In this document: piece after piece, positions 32,465 to 42,700 of the stretch
Layout of the letters: each line of letters opens with the position of its first letter
Position numbering within the stretch: the first letter of the stretch is position 1
Origin: Luteimonas sp. RC10
GTDB taxonomy: Bacteria > Pseudomonadota > Gammaproteobacteria > Xanthomonadales > Xanthomonadaceae
Assembly (NCBI RefSeq): GCF_014192745.1
Contig: NZ_JACHYJ010000004.1
Span: forward strand, 124,001 to 188,000
Direction of reading: 5' to 3'
Length of the DNA stretch: 64,000 nt
Made by a program: the position numbers and the translations under genes
The notes under the pieces: generated by a model
What the model saw: only the letters and a program-made list of their open reading frames with translations
Database searches by the model: none
Told to the model about the DNA's origin: nothing

Positions 32465-33136
32465 ATGCCCCAAGCTTCCCCGATGTCCGACCGCCAGCAG
32501 CGCGCCGCCGAACTGCTGCGGGCTGCCGGCGTGCTGCCGGTGATCACCGTCGACACGCTCGACCAAGCACGCGCACTCGCCGACGCCCTGCTCGAAGGCG
32601 GCCTGACCACATTGGAACTGACCCTGCGCACGCCGATCGCGATCGACGCCCTGGCCATGCTCAAGCGCGAGCGCCCGGAGATCGTCATCGGCGCCGGCAC
32701 CGTGCTCAATGCCGAGAACATCCGCGCCTCGATCGATGCCGGTGCCGATTTCCTCGTCACCCCGGGCACGACCCCGCGCCTGGCCGAAGCCTTGGCGCAG
32801 GCCGCCGTGCCGGCGGTGCCCGGCGCCGCGACGCCGACCGAGTTCCTCGCCCTGCGCGACCTGGGCTTCCGTAACTGCAAACTGTTCCCGGCCAACGCCG
32901 TCGGCGGCCTGGCGATGCTCAAGGGCCTCGCAGGCCCGGTGCAGGACATGCGCTTCTGCCCGACCGGCGGCATTTCCGCCGCCAACGCAGCCGAGTTCCT
33001 GGCCCAGCCGAACGTGCTGTGCGTGGGCGGCTCGTGGATGCTCGACAAGGCGTGGCTGGCAGCCGGTGATTACGCGCGCGTGCGCGAGGCCTCGGCACAG
33101 GCTGCGGCGATCGTGCGCGAGGCACGCGCCGCCTGA
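32465..33136 (+). CDS. eda: KDPG/KHG aldolase (2-dehydro-3-deoxy-phosphogluconate aldolase)
   Basis: A 223-residue class I aldolase splitting KDPG to pyruvate and glyceraldehyde-3-phosphate. The (beta/alpha)8 barrel has LELTLRTPIAIDAL, the GAGTVLN strand, LVTPGTTP, and the Schiff-base lysine at residue 139 in RNCKLFPAN. RFCPTGGIS forms the phosphate-binding end. The start at 32465 lies 4 bp after the edd stop; an internal Met (MSDRQQ, 32483) is an alternative. It completes the zwf-glk-pgl-edd-eda set, so the window encodes the entire route from glucose to pyruvate plus triose phosphate except the lower glycolytic part. Confidence 0.96.
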   Translation: MPQASPMSDRQQRAAELLRAAGVLPVITVDTLDQARALADALLEGGLTTLELTLRTPIAIDALAMLKRERPEIVIGAGTVLNAENIRASIDAGADFLVTPGTTPRLAEALAQAAVPAVPGAATPTEFLALRDLGFRNCKLFPANAVGGLAMLKGLAGPVQDMRFCPTGGISAANAAEFLAQPNVLCVGGSWMLDKAWLAAGDYARVREASAQAAAIVREARAA

Positions 33137-33299
33137 GGCGTCACCGTGCACGGCGCGAGCCGCCGCGCATGGAGATGGCCGTCCGAAGGCCACGGATGTC
33201 CGCTTGAAACAGCAGGCGCGCGCCTTCGCTTGACCGAGGTCATGGCAGTGTGAATGCGCGGGGTTCAACGTGTGGCCAACCCCACACGAAGACACCGAC

Positions 33300-34532
33300 A
33301 TGTCACCTTGCACCCTCCGCCGCCGCGCCCTGCCGCTGCTGCTCGCCACCCTGCCCCTGGCCGCCGTCGCTGCAGACGGCCCCGGCCCGTCCCTCGACCT
33401 GCGCTATCGCTACGAGCACGTCGAACAGGACGGCCTGGCGCGCGATGCCGATGCGCACACGTTGCGCGCACGCGTGGGCTATCTGACACCGCAATGGCAC
33501 GGCTGGTCGGCGCTCGGCGAAATCGATGGCGTCGCCCACCTGGGATCGGACCGCTTCAACGACACCCGCAATGGCGAGCGCGCGTATCCGGTGGTCGCCG
33601 ATCCCGATGGCGCCGCGGTCAACCAGGCCTTCGTGCGCTGGGCCTTCGGCGGCGGCAGTGCCAGCTTCGGCCGGCAGCGCATCAACCTCGGCAATCAGCG
33701 CTTTGTCGGCGGTGTCGGCTGGCGGCAGAACGAGCAGACCTACGACGCCGTCCGGCTGCAACTCGCGCCGCTCGACCGGCTCACGTTCGACTACGCGGTC
33801 ATCGGCCGCATCCACACCGTGTTCGGTCCCGATGACGGCCGCTTTTCCACGCGCGCCAACCCCGCGAAGATCGGCGGCCGCAGCCACCTGCTGCAAGCGG
33901 GCCTGCGCATCGCGCCGGCACTGTCGGCGACGGCCTACCACTACCGCCTCGATCTGGACGGCATCGCGGTGTCGGCGACCGCGCCGCTGGGCACGCTGTC
34001 CAGCCACACTACCGGCCTGCGCCTGGAAGGCGCGTCCGGCGCCTGGCGCTACGCGGCCGAGATCGCCCGCCAGCGCGACCTGGGCGACAACCCCTGGGAC
34101 CTCGACAGCCGCTATGCACTCGGCGAGCTGGGCTACCAATGGCGCGGCACGATGTTCAAGGCCGGCTACGAATCGCTCGGCGGCGGCGACGGCAGCGGCA
34201 ACCGTGCCTTCCAGACCCCGCTGGCGACCAAGCATGCCTTCCAGGGCTGGGCGGATGTGTTCCTGACCACGCCCACCGCCGGCGTGGTCGACCGCTACGT
34301 CGGGGCGACCGTCCCGCTGGGCGGCGGCAGCCTGCAGGCCTGGTACCACGACTTCTCACCCGAACGCGGCGGCGGCGACTACGGCAACGAGGTCGATCTG
34401 TCCTACGCGCACGCGATTCCCGGCGTGAAGGGCCTCAACGGCCTGCTCAAGCTGGCGCGCTATCGCAGCGACGATGCCACGCGGACTGCCGACACCGACA
34501 AGCTGTGGGTGCAGGTGCAGTACACGTACTGA
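33300..34532 (+). CDS. Outer-membrane porin, alginate-export family (PF13372)-like
   Basis: A 410-residue beta-barrel protein. A signal peptide of about 24 residues ends at AAVAADG. The mature part is made of alternating amphipathic strands (LDLRYRYEHVEQDG, WRQNEQTYDAVRLQLAPLDRL, TAYHYRLDLDGIAVS) and ends in an aromatic residue (VQVQYTY), the outer-membrane assembly signal. The pattern FGRQRINLGNQRFVGGVGWRQNEQTYDA is typical of the alginate-export/AlgE-like barrel group. It lies 163 bp downstream of eda on the same strand, so it may be the sugar or sugar-acid porin that serves the Entner-Doudoroff operon; the substrate is unproved. Confidence 0.8.
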   Translation: MSPCTLRRRALPLLLATLPLAAVAADGPGPSLDLRYRYEHVEQDGLARDADAHTLRARVGYLTPQWHGWSALGEIDGVAHLGSDRFNDTRNGERAYPVVADPDGAAVNQAFVRWAFGGGSASFGRQRINLGNQRFVGGVGWRQNEQTYDAVRLQLAPLDRLTFDYAVIGRIHTVFGPDDGRFSTRANPAKIGGRSHLLQAGLRIAPALSATAYHYRLDLDGIAVSATAPLGTLSSHTTGLRLEGASGAWRYAAEIARQRDLGDNPWDLDSRYALGELGYQWRGTMFKAGYESLGGGDGSGNRAFQTPLATKHAFQGWADVFLTTPTAGVVDRYVGATVPLGGGSLQAWYHDFSPERGGGDYGNEVDLSYAHAIPGVKGLNGLLKLARYRSDDATRTADTDKLWVQVQYTY

Positions 34533-34580
34533 GGCGTTGAGGCCCGTGCGCGGCGGATGGACCGCCGCGCAGCAGCGGCA

Positions 34581-37184
34581 TCAGCCCAGCGTTGTCTTGA
34601 GCGAGTCGGCGGTCGCGCGGTCGATCACGCCGGCCGCCACGGCATCGTCGATCGCCGAGGCGGCCGCGTCGGCCCATTTGCCGCCGTACCCGGCAAGGTG
34701 CTCGACCCACATCTCCAGACGTCCATCGCGCGCGAGCAGACCGATCATCTCGGCGCGGTAGGCGGGGTCGTCGTTGCGGATGAGGTTGTTGGCCAGCGCC
34801 AGTTCGAAACTCGGGCTGGCACCGTCGCGTTCGTAATCGGCCCGTGCGCTTTCGCGCTGTTGCGCAGCGTCGCCGAACAGCTCCGGCGACGCCGCCTTCG
34901 CCAGTTCGAAGGCCTGCGGATAGTTGGCCTCGAGATAATCGCGCAGCATCGCCTCGCGGCCGGAGGGCGAGGTGGGCAAAGCCGACTGGATGCCGAACAG
35001 GTCCCAGGCGAAGTTGGGATTGCTTCGCGCCAGGGCGTCGGCGAAGTCCTGCACCTGGTCGGAGGGAATCCCCGCCGCGGTCGCGAGGTCTGCGAAGGCG
35101 GCAAGATGGCCCGGCGATTCCGCGATCTCGGGATGCGCGGCGATCAACGCCTGGAATTCTTTCGCATCGAGGCCGAGGTCAGCGGCCACTTCGTGCGCCT
35201 TCTCGCCGGCGAACAGCATCTGCTCGATCACGTCGGGCGCGACACCGGCGGCCTCCAGGTAGCCGCGCAGTTCCTCGCGCGTCTGGTGCTTGTCGATGGC
35301 ATCGCCGATGAAGCCGCCGAGCGTCGAGATCACGGTGCCGATCGCGTTGACCAGCACACCGGGCGCTTGCCCGCCCGGAAATGCGGACACCGCACTGCCC
35401 ATGACGCTGAAGGCATCGCCGATCGCGGCGATGGCGAAGCCGACGTTGTGGTGCTCACCGGCCTTCTGCGCATTGAGCACCATCGAGGTCGCGCTCGCGA
35501 CCACGCCCAGTGCGGGAGCCAGGCGTGTGGCGAAGGCCGCGAAGCGCGCCGCATCGTCACCATACTGCGCCAGCCGGCCCGCGTCGGCGAAGTGCTTGGT
35601 CGCACCGGCCAACAGGTTGAGACCGCTCTCGCCCGCCGACGCGAAGCCCTGCACCGCTTCGAGGTAGTTGCCGTCCGATCCGTTCTCGGCGGCCTTGACC
35701 GCGCCGATGACCACACCGGCTGCCGACAGTGCGCGCTGGAACGGCGAGGCGTCTGCGAAGCCATCGGCCAACTTCTTGAGCGCATCGAAATTGCCGTCGC
35801 CGGCCTGCTCGAGCAGGCGGAAGCCCTCGACGAAGCTGTCGACGCCCCCCTTGAGGTTCTTGAACAGCGAGTGCGCGTCCTTGAACGGCTCGAACAGCGC
35901 CTTGAGTTCGGCAATCGCGGCGTCGAGGTCGCCTTCGTGCTTGCCGACGATCTCGACTGCGGCGGCGCTCGAGATCCGCTCGAACAACTCGCCCTGCAAG
36001 GTATCGGCGTGCGCGGCGAACGCCTCTCCCAGCGCCGATGTCGGCGCAGCCCCGATCTCGCTCAGCAGTTCGAGTGCCATCTCGCCATGGCCCGAATCGG
36101 CCAGCCGGCCGAGCATGTCAACCACCTGCTGGGCGACCGCGGGATCGCGGATCGCGCTATCGAGCAACGCGTCGCGATGCTGCTCCACGTACTGCGCCAG
36201 TGCGTTGCCCGCCTCGATCTCGGCCGCGTAGACCTCGGCATGGCCCTCGGCGCTACGGAACGCCTCGATGAAATCGGCCTGCTGCTCCGGCGTCAGTGGC
36301 CCGGCTCGTAGCAGGAACGTGTTGAGTTCCTCATCGAGCTTGTCGACCGCCTTCTTGGCGTCGTCGTAATCCTTGCCCAGCGACTCGAGCGTCGTCGCCG
36401 CATCGTTGCTCGCCTGGGTACGCCCGACGTTGTCGATGCCCAGCCTGCCCGCGACATCCGCCCAGCCGGCGTTGTCGGCAGCAGCATGCCGAATGCCGCC
36501 CTCACTGAGCACACCACGTTCGACCGCGACGCCGAGCGCATGCGTCATGGCCTCGCGCGCAGCATCGCCATCGGCGCCGCCGAAGGCGTACGCGCCACCG
36601 GCATCGCGGCTGTAGAGCCCGTGCAGGGGCGCAACGACCGACGCGAGCAGATCGGCATCGTCCGCCAGCCGGACCAGTTCGGCGAGGTAGGCAGGCTCGG
36701 TCGCGTGCGTGCGGGCCAGCTCCGATAGCTGATAGGGCCCGCTGATCGCACCGGTGTCGAGACCGGCCGCCGCGAAATCATCCTGCGCCCGCTGGCGCTG
36801 CTGCGCCTCGATCCGCGCGATGTCCATCGGCGGCAACGCGGGGCCCGCGGTGGACGCCGCGGGCGTCGTCCCGCCCGACGTCGCCTGGTACGCCTCGCGA
36901 ACATCAGCCGGCGCGCGCATGTCGACGGCCGACGCCACCGCGTCCTGTCCGAAGACATCGTGCAGGCGCGTCAGATTGCCGGCATCGAGCCGGGTCACCA
37001 GTTCGTTCAGCAGCCCCTGCCGCTCACTGGCCGGCAGCGCCTGTACGTCGCTGCGCAGCGTGTCGATCGCGGCGGCGTCCATGCCGGCGACAGCGGCATT
37101 GGCGGCGTCGCGGGACGCCCCCTGCAATGTATCGACAGCCGGCGGCAGATCGAAGGGACGGTGGGCCGAGACCTGGGCATTCAT
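34581..37184 (-). CDS. Large alpha-helical protein of unknown function with glycine-rich hydrophobic core
   Basis: An 867-residue protein that I do not recognise. It has no signal peptide. The sequence is almost entirely predicted helix, rich in Ala, Asp, Glu and Leu, with short repeats of the LPASERQGLLNELVTRLD kind near the N-terminus (40-80). A charged helical stretch covers 260-340. Four weakly hydrophobic Gly/Ala/Val segments lie at about 485-498, 555-571, 581-603 and 608-629 and could insert in membranes. The last 230 residues are again charged helices. There are very few or no cysteines. GGAG precedes the ATG. It follows the GH3 gene on the same strand after a 245-bp repeat-bearing gap. 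A secreted effector or pore-forming toxin is one possibility, a structural cytoplasmic protein another; nothing decides between them. Confidence 0.7.
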   Translation of the reverse strand: MNAQVSAHRPFDLPPAVDTLQGASRDAANAAVAGMDAAAIDTLRSDVQALPASERQGLLNELVTRLDAGNLTRLHDVFGQDAVASAVDMRAPADVREAYQATSGGTTPAASTAGPALPPMDIARIEAQQRQRAQDDFAAAGLDTGAISGPYQLSELARTHATEPAYLAELVRLADDADLLASVVAPLHGLYSRDAGGAYAFGGADGDAAREAMTHALGVAVERGVLSEGGIRHAAADNAGWADVAGRLGIDNVGRTQASNDAATTLESLGKDYDDAKKAVDKLDEELNTFLLRAGPLTPEQQADFIEAFRSAEGHAEVYAAEIEAGNALAQYVEQHRDALLDSAIRDPAVAQQVVDMLGRLADSGHGEMALELLSEIGAAPTSALGEAFAAHADTLQGELFERISSAAAVEIVGKHEGDLDAAIAELKALFEPFKDAHSLFKNLKGGVDSFVEGFRLLEQAGDGNFDALKKLADGFADASPFQRALSAAGVVIGAVKAAENGSDGNYLEAVQGFASAGESGLNLLAGATKHFADAGRLAQYGDDAARFAAFATRLAPALGVVASATSMVLNAQKAGEHHNVGFAIAAIGDAFSVMGSAVSAFPGGQAPGVLVNAIGTVISTLGGFIGDAIDKHQTREELRGYLEAAGVAPDVIEQMLFAGEKAHEVAADLGLDAKEFQALIAAHPEIAESPGHLAAFADLATAAGIPSDQVQDFADALARSNPNFAWDLFGIQSALPTSPSGREAMLRDYLEANYPQAFELAKAASPELFGDAAQQRESARADYERDGASPSFELALANNLIRNDDPAYRAEMIGLLARDGRLEMWVEHLAGYGGKWADAAASAIDDAVAAGVIDRATADSLKTTLG

Positions 37185-37306
37185 GGCGAACTCCGCGAGA
37201 CGGACGCCCGGGTCTGGAGCGAATGCCGGGCCTGGAACCCGGACGGTAGCAACCGTAGGCCCGCCGCTCCACTGGGGATGACCCTAGCGCTTGTCTCCCT
37301 CCCCGG

Positions 37307-37408
37307 GTCCAGCGTCGCTGCGCCCTCCCCCGCATCGCGAGGGAGGGCTGGGGTGAGGTCCAGCGTCACTGCCCCCTCCCCCGCATCGCGGGGGAGGGCT
37401 GGGGTGGG
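37307..37408. repeat. Two tandem 51-bp copies of a CCCTCCCCCGC...GCGGGGGAGGG palindrome
   Basis: The unit GTCCAGCGTC(g/a)CTG... begins at 37307 and again at 37358. Each contains CCTCCCCCGC and GCG(A/G)GGGAGGG arms around a 2-4 bp centre, then GGCTGGGGTG. On the minus strand it follows the GH3 stop (37430) by about 20 bp and could end or stabilise that transcript. The same G-rich palindrome module recurs in the longer repeat at 56.2-56.6 kb. The remaining bases of the 37185-37429 gap show nothing else. Confidence 0.8.
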
Positions 37409-37429
37409 GGGCGCTGTTCGCCGCGTCGT

Positions 37430-39652
37430 TCAGTCCAACGTGCGTTCCGGCAGGTCCAGCGTCGCCGTCTCGGCGATCTCTGCCGCCGACTGCCCGAGCG
37501 CCACGCGATAGCGGCCTGCGGGAATGCGCCAGCTCCGCGTGGTCGGGTCGTAGTCGGCGAACAGGCGCGGCGCCAGCGCCACCTCGACCTGGCGCGATTC
37601 CCCCGGCTGCAGCTCAAGCTTGTCCCAGCCGGCCAGTCGCAGCGGCGTCGGATGGTCTTCGGGCAGGTGCACGTACAACTGCGGCACCGCCGCACCGGCA
37701 CGCGCGCCGGTGTTGCGGACCTCGAAGCGCGCGGTCAGACGATCGCCGTCGGCATGCACGGTCAGGTCCGACAGCGCGAACTGGGTATACGACAGGCCAT
37801 AGCCGAACGCATAGCGCGGCGTCAGATCCTTGGCCGCAAACCAGCGGTAGCCGACGTTCGCGCCTTCGATGTCGTAATCGATCGCATCCTCGGGCTTCTG
37901 TGGCGGATTGAACCCCAGCCCAGGCACATGCGGCCGCGGCAGTTGCGCGACATCGACCGGCCAGGTGACCGGCAGGCGCCCGGACGGATTGGCTGCGCCG
38001 GTGAGCAGGCGTGCGATCGCCTCACCGCCGCGGATACCCGGGTACCACGCCTGCAGGATCGCCGGCACGCGATCGGCCCAAGGCAACGTGACCGGGCCAT
38101 TGGTCTGCAGCACCACCACCGTCCGCGGATTGGCCGCGACCACGGCCTCGATCAGCGCGTCCTGGCCATCGGGCAGGTGCATGTCCGGCAGATCCACCGA
38201 CTCGGCCGACCACTGGGTCGCGAACACGATCGCCACGTCGGCCTCGCGCGCCAGTCGCGCCGCAGCGGCGCGATCACTGCCGTCGGCGTAGTCGACGCGC
38301 GCCTGTGGGGCCGCCTCGCGCAAGGCCAGCAACGGCGAGGACGGCTGGAACATCACCGGCCCGGGCCAGGTGGTCGGCTTCACGCCCGGGACCGCGTTGG
38401 GCCCGCGCGAGGTCCAGCCGACCATCGACGAGCCGCCGCCGGCGATCACGCCGCGGTCGGCATGGCCGCCGATCACCGCGATCCGGCGCACATCGGCGCC
38501 GAGCGGCAGCAGCTCGCCGGCATTGCGCAGCAACACGGCGCCCTCTTCGGCGGTGCGCTGCGCGACCGCAAAGCCCGCCGCGTCGAGGTCGGCGTCGGGC
38601 GGCTGGCGCTGCGGCGGATGGTCGAACGCCCCGACCGCGATCAGGCTGCGCAGGATGCGATGCGCCATGTCGTCGAGCCGCGCCTGCGGCACGACCCCGG
38701 CATCGACGGCCATGCGCAGCGGGCGGTCGAAGTACACCGCCTTATCGAACACCTCGCCCGCCGACTGCTGGTCCAGCCCGGCGAGCGCCGCCTTCGACGC
38801 GCTGTGCACCCCACCCCAGTCCGACATCACATAGCCGGGGTACTTCCAGTCGCGCTTGAGCACATTGTTGAGCAGTTCGTCGTGCTCGCAGCCATAGACA
38901 CCATTGATGCGGTTGTAGCTGCACATCACCGAGCCGGGCTCACCGATCTCCAGCGCGATGCGGAACGCGAGCAGGTCGGATTCGTGCATCGCGCGATCGC
39001 CGATCTGCGCACTGTGAAAGTTGCGATGCGTTTCCATGTCGTTGAGCGCGTAGTGCTTCATCGTCGAGAGCACGTGCTGCGACTGCACGCCACGGATCGA
39101 CTCGCCCACCAGTGTGCCGGCCAGCAGCGGATCCTCGCCCGCGTACTCGAAGTTGCGCCCGTTGCGCGGATCGCGCTGCAGGTTGACGCTGCCGGCCAGC
39201 AGCACGTTGAAGCCCTGCCGCCACGCTTCGCGGCCCATCGTCTGGCCGCCCAGGAATGCGACCTCGCGGCTCCAGGTCGAGGCGGTCGCCGGGCCTGACG
39301 GCATCGCAGTGGCATGGTCGCCTTCGCGCGCCCCCCCGGGGTTGGTGACGCCCAGGCCCGCATCGACGAGCCCCTGGGACGGGATGCCCAGGCGCGGAAT
39401 CGGGGCCACATAGCCGGCTGCGGTCAGCGCCTCGGCCGGCTTGTGCTCGCCGATCGCGAAGCGGCTGCGCAGCAACTGGAACTTCTCGTCCTGGGTCATC
39501 GCCGCAACCAGCAGCGCGGCGCGCGCATCCGGCGACTTGTCCGGATCCATCCACGGCATCGCGGCCGTCGCGTCTTGCGCGGTCAACGCCGGGCCGGGAA
39601 CGGCAATGGCCAGCGCGCACAGCAAGGCGCGGCCGAGTCTGGTGGTGGTCAT
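37430..39652 (-). CDS. Glycoside hydrolase family 3 beta-glucosidase, exported
   Basis: A 740-residue GH3 enzyme. The N-terminal signal peptide ends near ALTAQDA (about residue 26), so it acts in the periplasm or outside. The TIM barrel carries GIPSQGLVDAGLGV, ARDPRNGRNFEYAGEDPLLAG-type substrate contacts, MKHYALND and the nucleophile Asp278 in GYVMSDWGG. The alpha/beta sandwich follows (AVIGGHADRGVIAGGGSS, where the acid/base usually lies). A fibronectin-III-like C-terminal domain (PQLYVHLPEDHPTPLRLAGWDKLELQPGE) ends the protein. It removes non-reducing glucose units from beta-linked oligosaccharides; linkage specificity cannot be read. It is the last sugar gene of the unit reading GH144-type, ABC, multidomain GH, GH3. 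Confidence 0.94.
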   Translation of the reverse strand: MTTTRLGRALLCALAIAVPGPALTAQDATAAMPWMDPDKSPDARAALLVAAMTQDEKFQLLRSRFAIGEHKPAEALTAAGYVAPIPRLGIPSQGLVDAGLGVTNPGGAREGDHATAMPSGPATASTWSREVAFLGGQTMGREAWRQGFNVLLAGSVNLQRDPRNGRNFEYAGEDPLLAGTLVGESIRGVQSQHVLSTMKHYALNDMETHRNFHSAQIGDRAMHESDLLAFRIALEIGEPGSVMCSYNRINGVYGCEHDELLNNVLKRDWKYPGYVMSDWGGVHSASKAALAGLDQQSAGEVFDKAVYFDRPLRMAVDAGVVPQARLDDMAHRILRSLIAVGAFDHPPQRQPPDADLDAAGFAVAQRTAEEGAVLLRNAGELLPLGADVRRIAVIGGHADRGVIAGGGSSMVGWTSRGPNAVPGVKPTTWPGPVMFQPSSPLLALREAAPQARVDYADGSDRAAAARLAREADVAIVFATQWSAESVDLPDMHLPDGQDALIEAVVAANPRTVVVLQTNGPVTLPWADRVPAILQAWYPGIRGGEAIARLLTGAANPSGRLPVTWPVDVAQLPRPHVPGLGFNPPQKPEDAIDYDIEGANVGYRWFAAKDLTPRYAFGYGLSYTQFALSDLTVHADGDRLTARFEVRNTGARAGAAVPQLYVHLPEDHPTPLRLAGWDKLELQPGESRQVEVALAPRLFADYDPTTRSWRIPAGRYRVALGQSAAEIAETATLDLPERTLD

Positions 39653-39736
39653 CCCGCCGATGTCTCCTCGTCTGATGTCAGCGATCCCCGCGATGCGTCG
39701 CGCAGCGCGGGGAATGATGCAGGGTGCGGTCGTGGC

Positions 39737-42700
39737 TCAGGGCGATGCGGGGATCTGCACACGCACCCGCGCACCCGCGCGCGCGATGCGCAGTTCGTTG
39801 CCCTGCCATTGCGCCGCCTGGCCGTCGATGGTCGTCGCCCCGGGCACATTCGGATACGGCCACTGCAGCACCAGGCCGCCGGGCGGCAGGCCGGCATCGG
39901 CATCGACGTCGAGTGCCAGCACGTCGTTCTCGCGCCGCAACCGGTAGCCGAGCTTGCCCTGCGGCGTGCGCATGCCGTGCAGCCGCACCCCAATGCCGTC
40001 GAACCAATCAGCCGGCACGCCTGCCGCCAGCACGATACTGTCGTCGACCTCGCGCACGTAGGCGAACATGTCCAACGCCGAGCGCACGAAGTCCGACCCG
40101 ACCCAGGCGTGCGGCAGGTCGCCGAGGAAGAACGGCGTGCGCGGCGTCGGCGTGACGACCTCGCCCCACTGGTTCCACGCCAGCGGCGCGCGATGGCCGA
40201 AGAACCACTCGCGCACTTCGTTGGCGCGCTCGCGCCAGCCCAGCCGCACGAACGCCGCAACGTTGCGCCACTCGTAGGGCGTGTAGTCCTTCCACGGCTT
40301 GCGGCCGTCGCGGCGATCGGCGAACAGCGTCCAGTAGCGCTCGAAGGTGTTGACCAGCAGGTCCTCGGGCAACCGCCCCTGCTCGCCGCCGGGCGCCAAT
40401 GCGATTGTGGTCGAGGTCGGGTCGAAATCGCCGAGCTCGGCCGCGCCGGGGAGATAGTCGATCCCATGCAACCTGGCCGCGGCGCGCAGCGAGGCGTCGA
40501 GATCGGCGCGGAACTCGTCGCGCGCGGCGGTCATCCGCGCCACGTCCTCGGTCTTGCCCAGCGCCTGTGCGATCTCGACCGCGTCCTTGTAGCCGCGCAG
40601 TGCCCAGAAGTTGTCCCAGTACGAGTGCATCGGCTTGGCCGAGTAGCCCTCGTGGCTGATCGAGACCGGCATCATGCCGTAGAAGGCCTCGTTGACCTTG
40701 CGGTTCGCCTCGGTGCGCTCGCTGGCGCGCAGCGTTTCCATGTAGTCGAATGCGCCGAGCACGTGCGGCCACATGCGCGCCAGGAACGCGTCGTCGTGGG
40801 TGTAGCGCCAGTATTCGGCGATGTTGAAGATCAGCTCGCCATGGCTGTCGTTCTCGGGCACCGGATCGCTGCCGCGGTCGTCCACACAGCACGGCACCAT
40901 GCCGTTGTCGAACTGGTACGGGGCGTACCACTCGACGTAGTCCTTGACGACTTCCGGCCGCCCCATCCGCAGCAGACCTTCGGAGATCATCGCGCCGTCG
41001 CGGATCCAGCTGCGCGCATACGAGCGCGTGCCCGGCTGCAGGCGCGGACCGATGCGCGAGATCAGCATGTGCGCCAGCGAGGTGCGCAGCGTGTTGGCCA
41101 GGTCGCGCCCCGCCTCGGGCACCTCGATGCCGACCTCGCCGAGCTTGCCGTGCCAGGTGCGCGCCATCTCATCCTGCCAGGCCTGCGGCTGCCACTGGCC
41201 GGCCGCGAGCGAGGGCGCGGCGCCGGTCATCGGGATCAGCAGGTCGAACTCGCGCGCCTGGCCCGGCTCGAGCCGCACCGTGTAGACCAGCGCGCCGGAG
41301 GCCAGCCCCTGCGCGTCCTCGACCTCGGTCGTCGCCGGCAGCGCACCAGCGGCCAGGTGCTCGATCTCCATGCCGCTGTCGAAGGTCGTCGCGAACACCT
41401 GCTGCGCCGGTTCGCGCGCGAACACACGCGGCACACCGTCGACGCTGACCCGGTCGGGCGCGACCGCCAGCCTGTGCAGCGGGCTCACACCGCCCTTGAT
41501 ATTGAGAAACTGCGTCGGCGGGTTGACTTGCATCGGCCGCACCGCCAGCGCGAACTGGAAATCACGCGGCTGGCGGCCCGAGTTGGTCAGCCGATAGCGG
41601 GCGACCAGCTGCGATGCCTCGGGCGTACCGCGGGCAAAGCCGGTCACGCGCAGCGACACCGCGTCGTGGACCCAGTCCACGCTTGGAATCGGCAGATAGC
41701 CGTCCTGCAACGACTGGGTGATCCGGGCATCGGCCCACGTCACCAGACCGTCGCCGGCGCGGATGAAGGGCTCGATCGAGAAGCCACCGGCCGCAACCTC
41801 GATCGCACCGTCCTCGCCGATCAGGCCCTGCTCGGTGCCGCCGTCCAGCCCCAGGATCGTCCAGTACGGCTGCTCGCCGCTGAAGCCACGCGGAAACTGG
41901 CCCTTCGGCCGCTCGGCAGCGACGGCCTTGAGGAAGTCGTTGGGATGGGTCGAGACCGCGACCGGCTGCAACGCCGCCTCGGCGAGCGCGAAGCCCTGCC
42001 CCGGACCGGCCCGCAGGTCGAGGCCGACATAGCGGGCCTCCGATTCGGGCAGCGACAGCCAGTCCACACCGCCATTGCCGCCGGCGACCTCGCGCACCTG
42101 CGTCCACTGCTCGCCGTCGGTCGACAACGACACCGTGTAGTCGGCGGCATGGCGCCCGTCGAGCCACTGCAGGCGCAGCGCGCCGAACTCGCGCAGCTTG
42201 CCCAGATCCAGCACCAGCTTCTGCGGGGCGGCGCCGGCCTCCCACGCGGTGGCGGCATTGCCGTCGACCGCCTTGCCGGCGCCATCGGGCGTGGTCGTCG
42301 ACGTCGCGCTGGCGGTCAGCGGCGAGTTGTCTTCGGCCGCAAGCGGCTCGAAGGTCAGCGTATCGAAGCACACGCTGCCCTTGCCGCCGGCGTTGTTGTA
42401 GATCGTGAACTCGACCTTGCGGCTCGCGCGCAGGGTCTTGTCCGGATCCGGCCCCCAGGCCTTGTCGATGTGGCGCTTGCGGTACTGGACCTGCGTCCAC
42501 TCGGTCGGAAAATCGTACTTGGGCCGGTTGACCCACCACACGTTATCGCCGCTGGCATCGATCAGCTTGAACTGCAGGTCGTTGGCCGGCGACTCGCCGC
42601 GCAGCCGGAAGCCGAAGCGGTAGTTGTCCGGATACTCGAGCGGCAGCTCACGCTGGATGCCGACATGGCCGGACACGCCGTTGTAGTCGTAGTCCAGACA

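Noticed and set aside
37307-37408. CRISPR-like or REP array of many units
   Set aside because: Only two 51-bp units, tandem and lacking spacers; treated as an intergenic palindrome repeat.
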